64,000 nt of DNA from Aureispira sp. CCB-QB1. Its GTDB lineage: Bacteria > Bacteroidota > Bacteroidia > Chitinophagales > Saprospiraceae. Below are positions 18,523-28,230 of this stretch, piece after piece (the stretch's first letter is position 1; each line of letters starts with the position of its first letter). The stretch is taken from NCBI RefSeq assembly GCF_000724545.1, contig NZ_JHBV01000033.1, positions 1 through 64,000 of the forward strand. Direction: 5' to 3'. The notes beneath the pieces were generated by a model. The model saw nothing but the letters and a program-made list of their open reading frames with translations, had not been told where the DNA came from and made no database searches. The translations under genes were made by a program, and so were the position numbers.

Positions 18523-19209
18523 ATGAAATATGTATTTAGTATTCTTTGCCTCTTCTCTATGTGTAGAGTTGTAGCGCAAACCGTAGACAGTTTAGTTCCT
18601 ACAGAAGATCAGGCCTTATTATCCGTGATTGTTCTGGACATGGAAGAAAACCCAAGACCTAAAGATAAAATTATCTTTCAAGGTAAACATTCTCAATTAA
18701 CCTTTGAAGGCATCGCCGACCTTCATGGCGCCTTCTCTATTTTATTACCAGAAGGAGATACTTATTTCATCAAAATTCAAGGCTTGGGCAATAGTGTTGA
18801 TTTTGACGAACTGTCTATCCCTAAGCAAAAGGGTAAAATAAGTGGTGAGATTGCCATCCGATATCGTCCTGCTCGCACATTCAATTTGGATGATGTACAT
18901 TTTGAAACAAACAAAGCAACATTGCTCCCCCCATCCTTCGCTTCACTTGATGAGCTTGCTGAAGTATTATTATTAAAAAAGGATTTGTATGTAGAAATAG
19001 CAGGGCATACCGATAACGTTGGTGATTCATCTAGCAATCTCTTGCTTTCTCAAAAAAGAGCAGACGCTGTTGTCAAATATTTGATACAAAAAGGGGTACC
19101 TGCTAATCAACTAACGGCCAAAGGCTATGGTGAATCAAACCCCATTGCCGATAATAATACACAAGAAGGCAGAAGAGAAAACCGCCGTACAGAGGCGAGA
19201 GTTTTATAA
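18523..19209 (+). CDS. OmpA family protein
   Basis: A 228-residue exported protein. Signal peptide ends at VVAQ; residues ~30-100 form an Ig-like, carboxypeptidase-regulatory type domain; residues ~115-228 are an OmpA C-terminal domain (VHFETNKATLLP, EIAGHTDNVGDS, LSQKRADAVVKYLIQKGV, GYGESNPIADN, RRENRRTEARVL) that binds peptidoglycan. It has no beta barrel. The ATG at 18523 is chosen over the GTG at 18484 because the signal peptide starts there. Third gene of the sigma operon. Confidence 0.87.
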   Translation: MKYVFSILCLFSMCRVVAQTVDSLVPTEDQALLSVIVLDMEENPRPKDKIIFQGKHSQLTFEGIADLHGAFSILLPEGDTYFIKIQGLGNSVDFDELSIPKQKGKISGEIAIRYRPARTFNLDDVHFETNKATLLPPSFASLDELAEVLLLKKDLYVEIAGHTDNVGDSSSNLLLSQKRADAVVKYLIQKGVPANQLTAKGYGESNPIADNNTQEGRRENRRTEARVL

Positions 19210-19269
19210 GCTATCTTGTGAAGGTGTTTCTTATTATTTACAATACGAATCTGATTTTATACTCTTTTA

Positions 19270-20181
19270 TTAATTTAGCTTTTTCCAATTAGAATAACCA
19301 AAAATAGTTTTTCTTCCATAAAATACATTCTCTATCCAAGTCAGCATTTTATATTTGAATTTCTCGTGCTTCATTTTAGGGCGATTGAGCTTGCCTTTTT
19401 GAGTATAATTGAGTTTAGATTTCCAAAACATCTTCGAAATCAAATGGCTCATAACCGAAGGGTGTTTGCCTTCAAAAGTAGGGATTGCTCCCAAATAGCC
19501 GTAATCAAACTCATGGGCTTTTAATTCATATTCGTTCTGAATTTGATCGGAATCATGATGCATTGACTCTTGTTCTTTCCTTTTGGATTGCATTACTTGC
19601 GGAGGACGCACCCAACCATAATGATAAATGTACGGTTCTATTTCGATGACAGTTAACTTTTCATCCTTATTTTTTCTGAATGATTGGGCATCTTTGTACG
19701 AATAGATGTGTTTTTTATTTCTTACAATTCGTATCTCATTTTTGTACCAACAATGTACTGGCAAATGATGCTTGTAATCGCCCCAAAAATGATAGTAGTT
19801 AAATAAAAAACCATCTACACTATCCTCCGTCAAATATTGTTTGCAATAAGTGGTGATTGATTTCAAATCTTTTTCGTGAACCACCTCATCAGCCTGTAAG
19901 TAAAAACACCAATCTCCCGTACATTGAGAAAGAGCAAAATTAGTTTCAGTGGCAAAAATTTTTCCATCTAGGAACTCTTCTTCATCCCAAACGCGATCTA
20001 TTATCACAATTTTATCAGAGTTAATAGACTCAATTAAAGCTCTGGTTTTATCTTCTGGATCACAATTACCCAAGGCCACAATAAATTCGTCTACAATTGG
20101 TAAAATAGATTCAATAGATTCCTTAATAGGAAAATAATACAAATCCGCATTTCTTACCATTGTAAAACCACTAATCTTCAT
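19270..20181 (-). CDS. glycosyltransferase family 2 protein
   Basis: A 303-residue GT-A fold enzyme. It shows the opening ISGFTMVRNADLYYFP, VDEFIVALGNCDPEDKT, and the donor-binding region DWCFYLQADEVVHEKD with the DxD-like QADE. Such proteins transfer sugars to surface polysaccharides or lipids; donor and acceptor are unknown. It begins 12 bases after the stop of the upstream membrane protein gene, so the two are probably cotranscribed. Confidence 0.82.
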   Translation of the reverse strand: MKISGFTMVRNADLYYFPIKESIESILPIVDEFIVALGNCDPEDKTRALIESINSDKIVIIDRVWDEEEFLDGKIFATETNFALSQCTGDWCFYLQADEVVHEKDLKSITTYCKQYLTEDSVDGFLFNYYHFWGDYKHHLPVHCWYKNEIRIVRNKKHIYSYKDAQSFRKNKDEKLTVIEIEPYIYHYGWVRPPQVMQSKRKEQESMHHDSDQIQNEYELKAHEFDYGYLGAIPTFEGKHPSVMSHLISKMFWKSKLNYTQKGKLNRPKMKHEKFKYKMLTWIENVFYGRKTIFGYSNWKKLN

Positions 20182-20193
20182 AAATCGTCTATT

Positions 20194-21651
20194 TTAGTCC
20201 TTCGAAGTATCAAAGATAATATCTCCCAAGCTACTATCGTCCTTTTTTTCTAATCTTAATTTATCAATTGCATTTAATTCCTGTGCAATTAAGTCAAATT
20301 TATAGACAATTTCAGCATGGTCATTCACATATGCTTCTCCTCCCAAATCAGCCAAAGTATCTTTCATGACACGCTCAACCGTAGCGGGATCTAGTTTTTC
20401 TTCTGTTTTCCGCTGGCGATTAGCTACTTCTGTCAATGTAGACAATGGAATTTCGTGTACGTGTTGCTCCCCTTGGTCATAAGTTTGAAAGACAATCCGC
20501 ATCAATCGCTTTCGAATATTCAATTCGCGTTGTTTTTTGCGCAGCGGGCGCAAACGAATCCATCTAATCATAGGAATTAAAAAGAATAAACTAGAATACA
20601 CCAATGGAAAACCTCCTAAGAAGAACTGTCCCCAAAAACCCAAATTTAAGCCCATTGGTCCCAACCAACCACCAAAAACGAGCATTAAGGACATGATAAG
20701 GTTAAAAGTATTCATAGCAATAATTCCTGCATTACGACCACCAGAGTTTCCCGTCAACTCATATTCTGGTTCGTACTCATCCCAATACCAAACAACAGGT
20801 TCTTCCCCTGTTCGGTCTTTGGATCGAATCAATTGAGAAAAATCGCCATACAAAGTTCCATTGTCAGAAACATGCCCTTCTCCATCAAACATTCCTAGGC
20901 ATTCGGTCATAAAATTCTCGGCTTCTTCTCTTCTCCAACCAGCCAAAGCCTGAATCTCTGAAGTTGTAATCAGTCCTTTTTGTTCTCTCAAAAAAGTCGC
21001 TACTTCTTGATTGTTTGCCAAGGGATCCAACTCAACTCTTGGCGGACCAAAGATAAAATCATAGATGGAAGCCACATAACTTTTTTCATCTTTAGGGTTT
21101 TTAGGTTTCTTCTTTTTTCCTAAAATGCGTTGTTTTTCTTTATAATGTTGATAATTATAACCATAATCGTCTCGCTGATAATAACGATTGTTATACCCCA
21201 TAATTGTATTCCATTCAAAAATGGAAATAAACAAACGTAGCATAACCGCTATCAAATCACCAACACCATCTCCATCTTCAGAAGCAATAGCCGCACCGAT
21301 TAGCAGCACAATAAACACAACAAAATAAACGACTAAAAAAATAGACGTCAATAGTTTATACCCTATTTGAAACCCTTTCCAAAGCAAACGCATCAAGTCG
21401 GCGACATATTCAGAAAAAGGCTTTTTGTCTCGACGCTCCAAATGAGGACCAAAATCATAAATTAAATCCCCATTCTCTGTCACTTTTAGTTTACAATCGT
21501 ATTTTTCCATCATATTTTTGATGGCTTCATCGGTTTCGATGATAGGCATTCCTGTAACAGAAACTGCATCTTCTAATGTGAAAGAAGTTGTATTTTGAGT
21601 CGCGTACTTTTCGAGTACGACTAAATTATCCTTAGGATTTTCAAATGCCAT
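20194..21651 (-). CDS. membrane protein with three winged-helix-like modules
   Basis: A 485-residue protein not recognised as a named family. Three ~60-residue modules repeat: residues ~10-70 ending GDLIYDFGPHL, ~218-280 ending GTLYGDFSQL, ~395-465 ending AEIVYKFDLI. Each has two or three helices and an acidic/glycine turn before a short strand, like a winged helix. Membrane helices lie at ~100-125 and ~310-365. A basic/Tyr-rich linker (NNRYYQRDDYGYNY) joins the first two. This arrangement suggests a regulator of membrane proteins, but that is a guess. Confidence 0.65.
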   Translation of the reverse strand: MAFENPKDNLVVLEKYATQNTTSFTLEDAVSVTGMPIIETDEAIKNMMEKYDCKLKVTENGDLIYDFGPHLERRDKKPFSEYVADLMRLLWKGFQIGYKLLTSIFLVVYFVVFIVLLIGAAIASEDGDGVGDLIAVMLRLFISIFEWNTIMGYNNRYYQRDDYGYNYQHYKEKQRILGKKKKPKNPKDEKSYVASIYDFIFGPPRVELDPLANNQEVATFLREQKGLITTSEIQALAGWRREEAENFMTECLGMFDGEGHVSDNGTLYGDFSQLIRSKDRTGEEPVVWYWDEYEPEYELTGNSGGRNAGIIAMNTFNLIMSLMLVFGGWLGPMGLNLGFWGQFFLGGFPLVYSSLFFLIPMIRWIRLRPLRKKQRELNIRKRLMRIVFQTYDQGEQHVHEIPLSTLTEVANRQRKTEEKLDPATVERVMKDTLADLGGEAYVNDHAEIVYKFDLIAQELNAIDKLRLEKKDDSSLGDIIFDTSKD

Positions 21652-21715
21652 TTTGTATATTTATTGTGAGTGTTTGATTGTTTACAACAAAAAAACTTTT
21701 TTATATTTTTTACTT

Positions 21716-21765
21716 TGTGAGCCTATAGGTTCGTGGAAAAACTAAAAAGCAACGGAGTATTATTA
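21716..21765. repeat. dispersed intergenic repeat, remnant
   Basis: TTCGTGGAAAAACTAAAAAGCAACGGAGTATTA; the last part repeats the segment at 12815-12830. Degenerate and short. Confidence 0.45.
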
Positions 21766-21926
21766 TTTATAACCGTAACCTAAGATAGTTTGTTCCTTGT
21801 GAAATGTTTGTATTTTGTTATCATTATAAATCTATAATAAGCAATCGTTCAAAAAATAACAAATCTTTACGAAATGTAAAGCAAAGCAACTTGGATGCCT
21901 TATTATTAACACCATCAAACAAATAC

Positions 21927-22535
21927 ATGCATTACTTCTACAACTTGATGCTCATAATTATCATTTGGGGCAATAACTTTAATCAAGCTGTTGCACAAAC
22001 AGAGAGTAGTTTTCAACTAGAAGCTATGACCGAGGGCAATTATTATTGGCAACAGTTTGATTGGTCAGTTACTACTGGCTTTGGTTTTAACTACTGGTTT
22101 ACAGATCATTTTGCGATTAACTACGAATTTCAAATAGGCTACGACAAACGATATGGCTTTACGATGAATAGTGGCTGGGGACAAGTAGCGGCTGGTTTTT
22201 TGTACTCAGAATTAGGTGGTACTTTTACAGGAGATTTTTTAGGAACAGTCTCTATTTTAGCCTTATTAATTCCCGAAGGGGTAACATTTGCTGCCAATCC
22301 TTACGATGATTTGGTCTTTATGCCTTACTTAATACCTTTTGAAGCACAGTATTTGGCTAGTGACTATCCACGGGTTCGATGTGCAGGAGAAGTTGGCTTA
22401 AAAATGCATTACAAATTGGGCAATGGCTTGGCTTTGCGTCCTAAAATAGGATTGCGTTATTTATACAGCAAACAACGTTTGGGGATTGAAGTAGGCATTG
22501 GAATGGTTTTGCTAGACACAGAAGAACAGCTGTAA
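21927..22535 (+). CDS. outer-membrane beta-barrel protein
   Basis: About 202 residues. Signal peptide ends at QAVAQ; the mature part is rich in alternating aromatic and glycine residues (GFGFNYWFTDHFAINYEFQIGYD, GLALRPKIGLRYLYSKQRLGIEVGIGMVLL), as in small outer-membrane barrels. No specific family was recognised. The start at 21927 (MHYFYNLMLI) is used because the 41 residues upstream are not signal-like. Confidence 0.65.
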   Translation: MHYFYNLMLIIIIWGNNFNQAVAQTESSFQLEAMTEGNYYWQQFDWSVTTGFGFNYWFTDHFAINYEFQIGYDKRYGFTMNSGWGQVAAGFLYSELGGTFTGDFLGTVSILALLIPEGVTFAANPYDDLVFMPYLIPFEAQYLASDYPRVRCAGEVGLKMHYKLGNGLALRPKIGLRYLYSKQRLGIEVGIGMVLLDTEEQL

Positions 22536-22622
22536 AATTACAACAATTTATCCCCCAAAAAGCTTCTTTCTCTTTGAGCAGTACTTTAAATGCAACTTTG
22601 TTGCTTTAATTTTGCTTATTAA

Positions 22623-22653
22623 TTGTACAACGTATGATTTTTTATTACCTTCG
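22623..22653 (+). promoter_or_regulatory. promoter of zupT-like gene
   Basis: TTG 22623-22625, 20 bases, TACCTTCG 22646-22653. Its position inside the longer reading frame supports the ATG at 22687 as the true start. Confidence 0.65.
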
Positions 22654-22686
22654 CAGATTCAAAAAAATAAGCCAAGGATTCTAATC

Positions 22687-23526
22687 ATGGAAGAAAACGT
22701 ACAAACTGCCTTTATGCTCACTATTCTTGCGGGGTTATCTACAGGAATCGGTAGCCTAATTGCATTCTTTATCAAAGACAAGAGCATTAAGTTTTTGGCA
22801 TTCTCCATGGGCTTAGCAGCTGGGGTTATGCTCTATCTTTCGTTTATGGAAATGTTGCCACATGCTGTACATTCCATTGGTGCTACCTTAGAGCATGCTC
22901 ACAATGGAACTTGGTATGCCATCATTGCATTTTTCAGTGGCATGTTACTGGTAGGGGCTATTGATCGGCTCACCCCTCATCACCATGGCCCTCACGAATC
23001 AGATACCTCCTTGGATGATGGAGATATTGTTATTAATAACAAAAAGTTAATGCGGGTAGGAGTGATGACCGCCATTGCTCTAGCCATCCACAATTTCCCT
23101 GAAGGTTTGGCTACTTTTATTTCTGCCTTAGAAGATCCACACTTGGGAATAACCATTGCCATTGCCATTGCGCTGCATAATATTCCAGAAGGAATTGGTG
23201 TCTCTATGCCTATTTATTATGCAACAGGTAGTAGAAAAAAAGCCTTTTTATACTCTTTTTTCTCAGGTTTGGTGGAACCTCTTGGCGCAATATTGGGTTA
23301 TTTTCTATTCATGACTTATCTTACACCATTCGTCATGGGAATGCTTATTGCTGCTGTAGCAGGAATTATGGTCTTTATTTCTTTAGATCAATTGCTCCCT
23401 GCTGCGCATGAATACGACGATCATCGTTTATCTATTTATGGAGTTGTTTTAGGAATGTTTGCGATGGCAGTTAGTCTTGCTTTATTGGTTGGACATCATT
23501 CTCACCACGTACATCATGTACATTAG
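22687..23526 (+). CDS. zupT: ZIP family zinc transporter
   Basis: A 279-residue inner-membrane transporter that imports zinc and other divalent metals. It has eight hydrophobic helices, the metal-site helices HNFPEGLATFISAL and HNIPEGIGVSMPI (helices 4 and 5 of ZupT), and a His-rich loop (HHHGPHE) plus a His-rich C-terminus (HHSHHVHHVH). The helix motifs identify the ZupT/GufA branch. Start supported by the promoter at 22623-22653. Confidence 0.9.
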   Translation: MEENVQTAFMLTILAGLSTGIGSLIAFFIKDKSIKFLAFSMGLAAGVMLYLSFMEMLPHAVHSIGATLEHAHNGTWYAIIAFFSGMLLVGAIDRLTPHHHGPHESDTSLDDGDIVINNKKLMRVGVMTAIALAIHNFPEGLATFISALEDPHLGITIAIAIALHNIPEGIGVSMPIYYATGSRKKAFLYSFFSGLVEPLGAILGYFLFMTYLTPFVMGMLIAAVAGIMVFISLDQLLPAAHEYDDHRLSIYGVVLGMFAMAVSLALLVGHHSHHVHHVH

Positions 23527-23622
23527 ACCTTGTGATCTTCGCCATTATTATTAATAAAAGTAAATTACCTTACCACTTGTTTTCATACTTAGAATTTCGA
23601 ATAATCCAAAATACCATTCATT

Positions 23623-24228
23623 ATGAATCTATCTTCCAAATTACTCGAAAACACTGTTGAAGTTTTTGCCACTCTTCCAGGTATTGGAAAAAAAACAGCT
23701 TTGCGTTTAGCTTTGCATTTGCTTCAAACAGAAAGCACGGAAGTGACGCAGTTTTGTGAAGCCATTCTAAATATGAAAAAACACATTCAGTTTTGTTCTT
23801 CTTGTCATAATATTGCCGATGACGAAACTTGTAGTATTTGCTTGTCTCCAAAACGAGACAAAACGACGATTTGTGTTGTTGAAAGCATAAAAGAGGTCAT
23901 GGCAATTGAAAACACACAACAATTTAATGGTGTTTATCATGTATTGGGTGGTGTCATCTCTCCTATTGAAGGCATTGGTCCCAACCAACTTAACATTGAT
24001 AGCTTATTGGATCGTATAGAAAGAGAACAAACCAAAGAATTGATTATGGCCATCAGTCCCACAATAGAAGGAGAAACGACCATCTTTTATATTTCCAAAC
24101 AGTTAAAAGAAAGTGCTGTCAAAATCTCTACGATTGCTAGAGGCGTTTCTTTTGGAGGAGAGTTAGAATATGCCGATGAGTTAACACTAGGTCGTTCGAT
24201 TTTGTCAAGAGTTGCTTATAAGAAGTAA
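23623..24228 (+). CDS. recR: recombination mediator protein RecR
   Basis: A 201-residue protein of the RecFOR pathway, which loads RecA on gapped DNA. It has an N-terminal helix-hairpin-helix (LPGIGKKTALRLALHLL), a four-Cys zinc site (CSSCHNIADDETCSIC, residues ~57-72), a Toprim domain (VVESIKEVMAIENT) and a C-terminal ARGVSFGGELEYADELTL motif. Length and domain order are standard. Confidence 0.95.
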   Translation: MNLSSKLLENTVEVFATLPGIGKKTALRLALHLLQTESTEVTQFCEAILNMKKHIQFCSSCHNIADDETCSICLSPKRDKTTICVVESIKEVMAIENTQQFNGVYHVLGGVISPIEGIGPNQLNIDSLLDRIEREQTKELIMAISPTIEGETTIFYISKQLKESAVKISTIARGVSFGGELEYADELTLGRSILSRVAYKK

Positions 24229-24288
24229 TCATTTCGCTGGGGCTTATAGCTCCTTTTTTCTTTTTGGGGTATTTTTGACAACAGTTTG

Positions 24289-24540
24289 TTAAAAAACTAT
24301 TATCTTGATAATCAACAGGTTATGCTTTTATTACATTTTGCATTAAAATCTTGATTATCAACTGCGCAGCACTCATGAAGTACCACGAAGTAGCAGCGAA
24401 GCTAACTAAAAGCAAAGCGCTCACGAAGTAATCTAATATAAAGGTGCTTTTTTATCTTTTTGGTAACTAAGCTTGCGCTCTCATGAGCGTAGCGAATAAT
24501 AATCAACGACCACGAAGTAGCAGTGTAGCTAACTACTATT
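24289..24540 (+). repeat. dispersed intergenic repeat, composite type
   Basis: Contains TTGATAATCAACAGG, the module CCACGAAGTAGCAGCGAAGC at 24383-24402 followed by TAACTAAAAGCAAAGCGCTC, then AGGTGCTTTTTTATCTTTTT and a second CCACGAAGTAGCAG at 24501-24514. Same order and orientation as 53284-53534. The rest of the 24229-24838 gap shows no gene. Confidence 0.85.
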
Positions 24541-24838
24541 TGATATACTTTTCTAAATTCTAGCATTATGCAGGGTAGCTTCTTGAAAAAACAGCTACTA
24601 AAACTCTTTAATACCCACTTAACTGTATTTTTTTTAAAATTTAAGACCTTTAGGTCTTCTGATTTGCCCTACTCAAAGGAAGTCCTTTTTTAAGCATTCG
24701 TCTGTAACAAGACAAAATCTTTCGGCGTAAAAAGCCCTTGTTGTTCTCTCAAAGCCAACAATCCTAAGTATGACGTTATTAACTAATTGTGATTTCATAC
24801 TTATTTCTCTCATCTTTATAATAACCGTTAATATAATT

Positions 24839-26392
24839 ATGCTAGTAAAAACATTTGCCAGTGCAGTAGAAGGAATTGATGCGCAAACCATTACCATAGA
24901 AGTGAGTGCAGGAGGTCAAATTGTTCAAGGAAAACCAGGGTACTCTTTAGTAGGGCTTCCAGACAATGCCGTCAAAGAAGGTTATTGGCGAATCGAAACA
25001 GCACTCAAAGAAATTGGCTATAGAATCCCTCGCATTAAGATTATTATCAATATGGCGCCAGCCGACCTAAAGAAAGAGGGGTCTTATTACGATTTGCCGA
25101 TTGCCATTGGGGTTATGGCTGCCAATAAGCAATTGCCTCACGAACAATTAAAGGATTATATTTTGATGGGTGAACTCTCTTTGGATGGAACACTTCGACC
25201 AATTAAAGGTGCCTTGCCGATTGCCATTCAAGCTAGAAAAGAAGGCTTTAAAGGAATTATTTTGCCAAAGGCGAATGCAAGAGAAGCTGCTATTGTTAAC
25301 AAAATTGAGGTTTTTGGGGTAGAACACCTGCGAGATGTGATCGAATTTTTTCAAGGAAGCAAAGAACTTTCTAAAACAGTTGTCGATACTCGTGAAGAAT
25401 TTGCTTACAATCAAACTATTTTCTCTGTTAACTTTTCAGATGTAAAAGGGCAACGCAGCATCAAACGAGCCATGGAAATTGCCGCAGCGGGTGGTCACAA
25501 CTTGATTTTAATTGGTCCCCCTGGTGCAGGCAAAACCATGCTGGCGAAACGCTTTCCAAGTATTTTACCTCCTCTCAATCTAGGCGAGGCATTAGAAACA
25601 ACCAAAATTCACTCTGTAGTAGGGCTACTTCCCGAAGATTGCTCTTTAATTCATCAACGCCCATTTCGCAATCCTCATCATACCATTAGTGACGTGGCTC
25701 TGGTAGGTGGCGGCAATTATCCTAGACCTGGTGAAATTTCCTTAGCACACAATGGTGTCCTATTTTTGGACGAACTTCCAGAATTTAAACGCTCGGTACT
25801 AGAAGTGTTGCGACAGCCCATGGAATCTAGAAAAATAACTATTTCCCGCTCGAAATTCACGGTCGATTATCCCGCCAGTTTTATGTTAGTAGCATCCATG
25901 AACCCCTGCCCTTGTGGTTATTATACACATCCTGAAAAAGAGTGTGTTTGTTCTCCTAATGCGGTTCAAAACTATCTTAACAAAATATCGGGTCCATTGA
26001 TGGATAGAATTGATTTACACATTGAGGTAAAGCCTGTCAATTATGATGAACTGTCAGATGAAACGGCACAAGAAAGTAGCGAAGAGATATTAAATAGGGT
26101 GATTGCTGCAAGGCAGCTACAAACAGAACGTTATAAAGAGGATCAGCATACTTATTGCAATGCACAAATGGAATCGAAGCATATCCAACTGTTTTGTCAA
26201 CTCAACAAAGCCAGCAAGTTATTGCTAAAACGAGCCATGGAACACTTTCAATTATCCGCTCGTGCTTATGATAGAATCCTAAAGGTAGCCCGAACCATTG
26301 CCGATCTAGATGGTCAAGAAAACGTCCATGCTCAACATATTGCGGAAGCGATCCAATTTAGAAGCTTGGATAAAGAAAATTGGGTACAATAG
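24839..26392 (+). CDS. YifB/ComM family Mg-chelatase-like AAA+ ATPase
   Basis: A 517-residue AAA+ protein; the ComM relative is a branch-migration helicase acting in natural transformation. An N-terminal Lon-protease-like domain (residues 1-170) is followed by the chelatase-type ATPase with Walker A GPPGAGKTML and the Walker B-like LFLDELPEF, a four-Cys insertion (CPCGYYTHPEKECVC), and a C-terminal helical domain (SARAYDRILKVARTIADL). The start at 24839 (MLVKTFASAVEG) matches family practice; the frame upstream encodes a non-conserved hydrophobic stretch. Confidence 0.92.
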   Translation: MLVKTFASAVEGIDAQTITIEVSAGGQIVQGKPGYSLVGLPDNAVKEGYWRIETALKEIGYRIPRIKIIINMAPADLKKEGSYYDLPIAIGVMAANKQLPHEQLKDYILMGELSLDGTLRPIKGALPIAIQARKEGFKGIILPKANAREAAIVNKIEVFGVEHLRDVIEFFQGSKELSKTVVDTREEFAYNQTIFSVNFSDVKGQRSIKRAMEIAAAGGHNLILIGPPGAGKTMLAKRFPSILPPLNLGEALETTKIHSVVGLLPEDCSLIHQRPFRNPHHTISDVALVGGGNYPRPGEISLAHNGVLFLDELPEFKRSVLEVLRQPMESRKITISRSKFTVDYPASFMLVASMNPCPCGYYTHPEKECVCSPNAVQNYLNKISGPLMDRIDLHIEVKPVNYDELSDETAQESSEEILNRVIAARQLQTERYKEDQHTYCNAQMESKHIQLFCQLNKASKLLLKRAMEHFQLSARAYDRILKVARTIADLDGQENVHAQHIAEAIQFRSLDKENWVQ

Positions 26393-26526
26393 CTTTAAAA
26401 AGTCTTCTTTGCTTACCAAAATACGCCCCTTCTATTTATTTTTTCATACAAATAGCTTGTTCCTAAATAGATTCTTAGTAATATTGCAGCAATAAAAAGA
26501 CTTAGGCGAATGGTTATTATAATAAG

Positions 26527-26618
26527 ACTTCGTGACTTTTTTAGTTTTTTTGTAAAACGCTAAAAAAAACTCTTTACATCCTATTGATAATCAAATGGAT
26601 GCAATTTCGCCGCGAAGT
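26527..26618. repeat. short dispersed element with terminal inverted repeats
   Basis: Begins ACTTCGTG and ends CGCGAAGT, 92 bases, with the inner segment TTGATAATCAAATGGATGC. It is a shortened relative of 30875-31015 and sits 60 bases before fabI. Confidence 0.7.
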
Positions 26619-26677
26619 AATGCATACATAACCAGACACTTAATATCCAATTAAAGTAAAAATAGAAGCATAACGTT

Positions 26678-27481
26678 ATGATTTTAAAAGGAAAAAAAGG
26701 AATTATCTTTGGAGCATTAGATGATATGTCTATTGCATGGAAAGTTGCCGAAGCTTGTGTTGCGGAAGGTGCAGAAATCGTCTTAACCAATGCACCTGTT
26801 GCTTTTCGTATGCCAGGTGATTCCAACATAAAAGTTTTAGCTGAAAAATTAAACTGTCCAGCCATTCCAGCGGATGCCACTCGTTTAGATGATTTAGAGA
26901 AATTGATTGACAAAAGCATGGAGCATTTTGGTGGTCAATTTGACTTTGTTTTGCACTCTATTGGTATGTCCATCAATATTCGCAAAGGGAAGTCATACAC
27001 AGATTTAAATCATGACTTTATGCAAAAATCTTTTGACATCTCCTCTATTTCGTTCCATAAGTTGATGCAATCACTATGGAAAAAAGAAGCGATTAAGGAT
27101 TGGGGTTCTGTTGTTGCCTTGACTTATATCGGTGCACAGCGTGTATTTCCACATTATAGCGAAATGGCAGAAGCAAAATCATTGTTAGAATCATTTGCTC
27201 GTTCTTTTGGTTATCACTTTGGAGAACGCAACAATATTCGTGTCAATACAATTTCTCAATCGCCTACTATGACGACAGCAGGTACAGGAATTGACGGATT
27301 TAAAGAATTTTTGGATTACTCTGAAAACATGTCTCCGATTGGAAATGCTCCTGCCGAAGCTTGTGCTCAATACTGTGTTTCGTTGTTCTCTGACTATACT
27401 CGTTATGTCACGATGCAAAATTTATATCACGATGGCGGTTTCTCTAATATGGGAATGAATCCTGCTATTTTGAATAAATAA
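26678..27481 (+). CDS. fabI: enoyl-ACP reductase FabI
   Basis: A 267-residue NADH-dependent reductase that completes each cycle of fatty acid elongation. It has the nucleotide-binding start GKKGIIFGALDDMSIAW, the HSIGM block, and the FabI catalytic spacing with Tyr150, Tyr160 and Lys167 (Y160-x6-K167). Short-chain dehydrogenase fold, tetrameric in the family. It stands alone and ends in a strong terminator. Confidence 0.95.
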   Translation: MILKGKKGIIFGALDDMSIAWKVAEACVAEGAEIVLTNAPVAFRMPGDSNIKVLAEKLNCPAIPADATRLDDLEKLIDKSMEHFGGQFDFVLHSIGMSINIRKGKSYTDLNHDFMQKSFDISSISFHKLMQSLWKKEAIKDWGSVVALTYIGAQRVFPHYSEMAEAKSLLESFARSFGYHFGERNNIRVNTISQSPTMTTAGTGIDGFKEFLDYSENMSPIGNAPAEACAQYCVSLFSDYTRYVTMQNLYHDGGFSNMGMNPAILNK

Positions 27482-27539
27482 AAAACCACAAAGAAACAAC
27501 TCTTATTCACTTGAATAAGAAGAAGTTTATAAATCATAC

Positions 27540-27576
27540 AAAAGTGCAATTGCCAAACATAGCAATTGCACTTTTT
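27540..27576 (+). terminator. intrinsic terminator of fabI
   Basis: Stem AAAGTGCAATTGC with GCAATTGCACTTT, nine-base loop, followed by T5. About 60 bases after the fabI stop. Confidence 0.88.
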
Positions 27577-27736
27577 AATACCAATATACCCTATATTTCT
27601 TGCTCTAAAATTCACTTGCAATACAAATATTTTTTTCAATTATTCTTCTACATTCAAACCTAAAAAGATTATAACACGTCTCTTTTATAGAAGTTACCCC
27701 ACAAGCTGTTATTCGCAATTATTATAATAGAATAAC

Positions 27737-28210
27737 ATGTTAAACAAAATATTATTAATCTCTACTTGCTATTTTTTAATAGCATGCGCTGGACCTCCTC
27801 CAGCTAACCACATACGAGCCAGTGGTTTTTCTCCCAGCAAAATTTTATTAAAAAATTCAAAAAATCAATTTGTAAGACTTGCCTCAGAGCCTCCCTATTA
27901 TCTAATTGCCGATGCTCTACAATCCAGTGACGCAGATACATTTCAACTTTGCAACTTAGGTCATGATATTATCGCTTTAAAAGCTAAAGATCAGTATGTG
28001 ACGGTACATCTTCAATTAAACAATCAAGCGATTTTAAGGCAAAAACACATTGATCACTGGGAAAGGCTAACGTTAGAAAAACACCATAGATTGGCGAGTT
28101 TCAAAGGCTGTAATGGCAAATATTTATGCCCCTCTAACGAGAATATTCTCGCTGCCATTGGCTCTAATGTCACAACTCAGTGTCTCTTTCAAATTATCGA
28201 ATTGCAATAA
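27737..28210 (+). CDS. fascin-like (beta-trefoil) lipoprotein
   Basis: A 157-residue lipoprotein: lipobox LIAC (Cys17). The mature part contains two repeats typical of fascin-like beta-trefoils: ALKAKDQYVTVHL...AILRQKHIDHWERLTL and ASFKGCNGKYLCPSNENILAAIG...FQIIEL. In eukaryotes this fold bundles actin; in bacteria it is found in carbohydrate-binding or surface proteins. It overlaps no neighbour; the GT-C-like gene starts 20 bases later and may be cotranscribed. Confidence 0.6.
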   Translation: MLNKILLISTCYFLIACAGPPPANHIRASGFSPSKILLKNSKNQFVRLASEPPYYLIADALQSSDADTFQLCNLGHDIIALKAKDQYVTVHLQLNNQAILRQKHIDHWERLTLEKHHRLASFKGCNGKYLCPSNENILAAIGSNVTTQCLFQIIELQ

Positions 28211-28230
28211 CCTTCCCCAACATTTTACAT

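Noticed and set aside
20537-20836. 99-codon plus-strand frame inside the winged-helix-like membrane protein
   Set aside because: Antisense to a longer gene with membrane segments; its Pro/Lys-rich product has no independent support.
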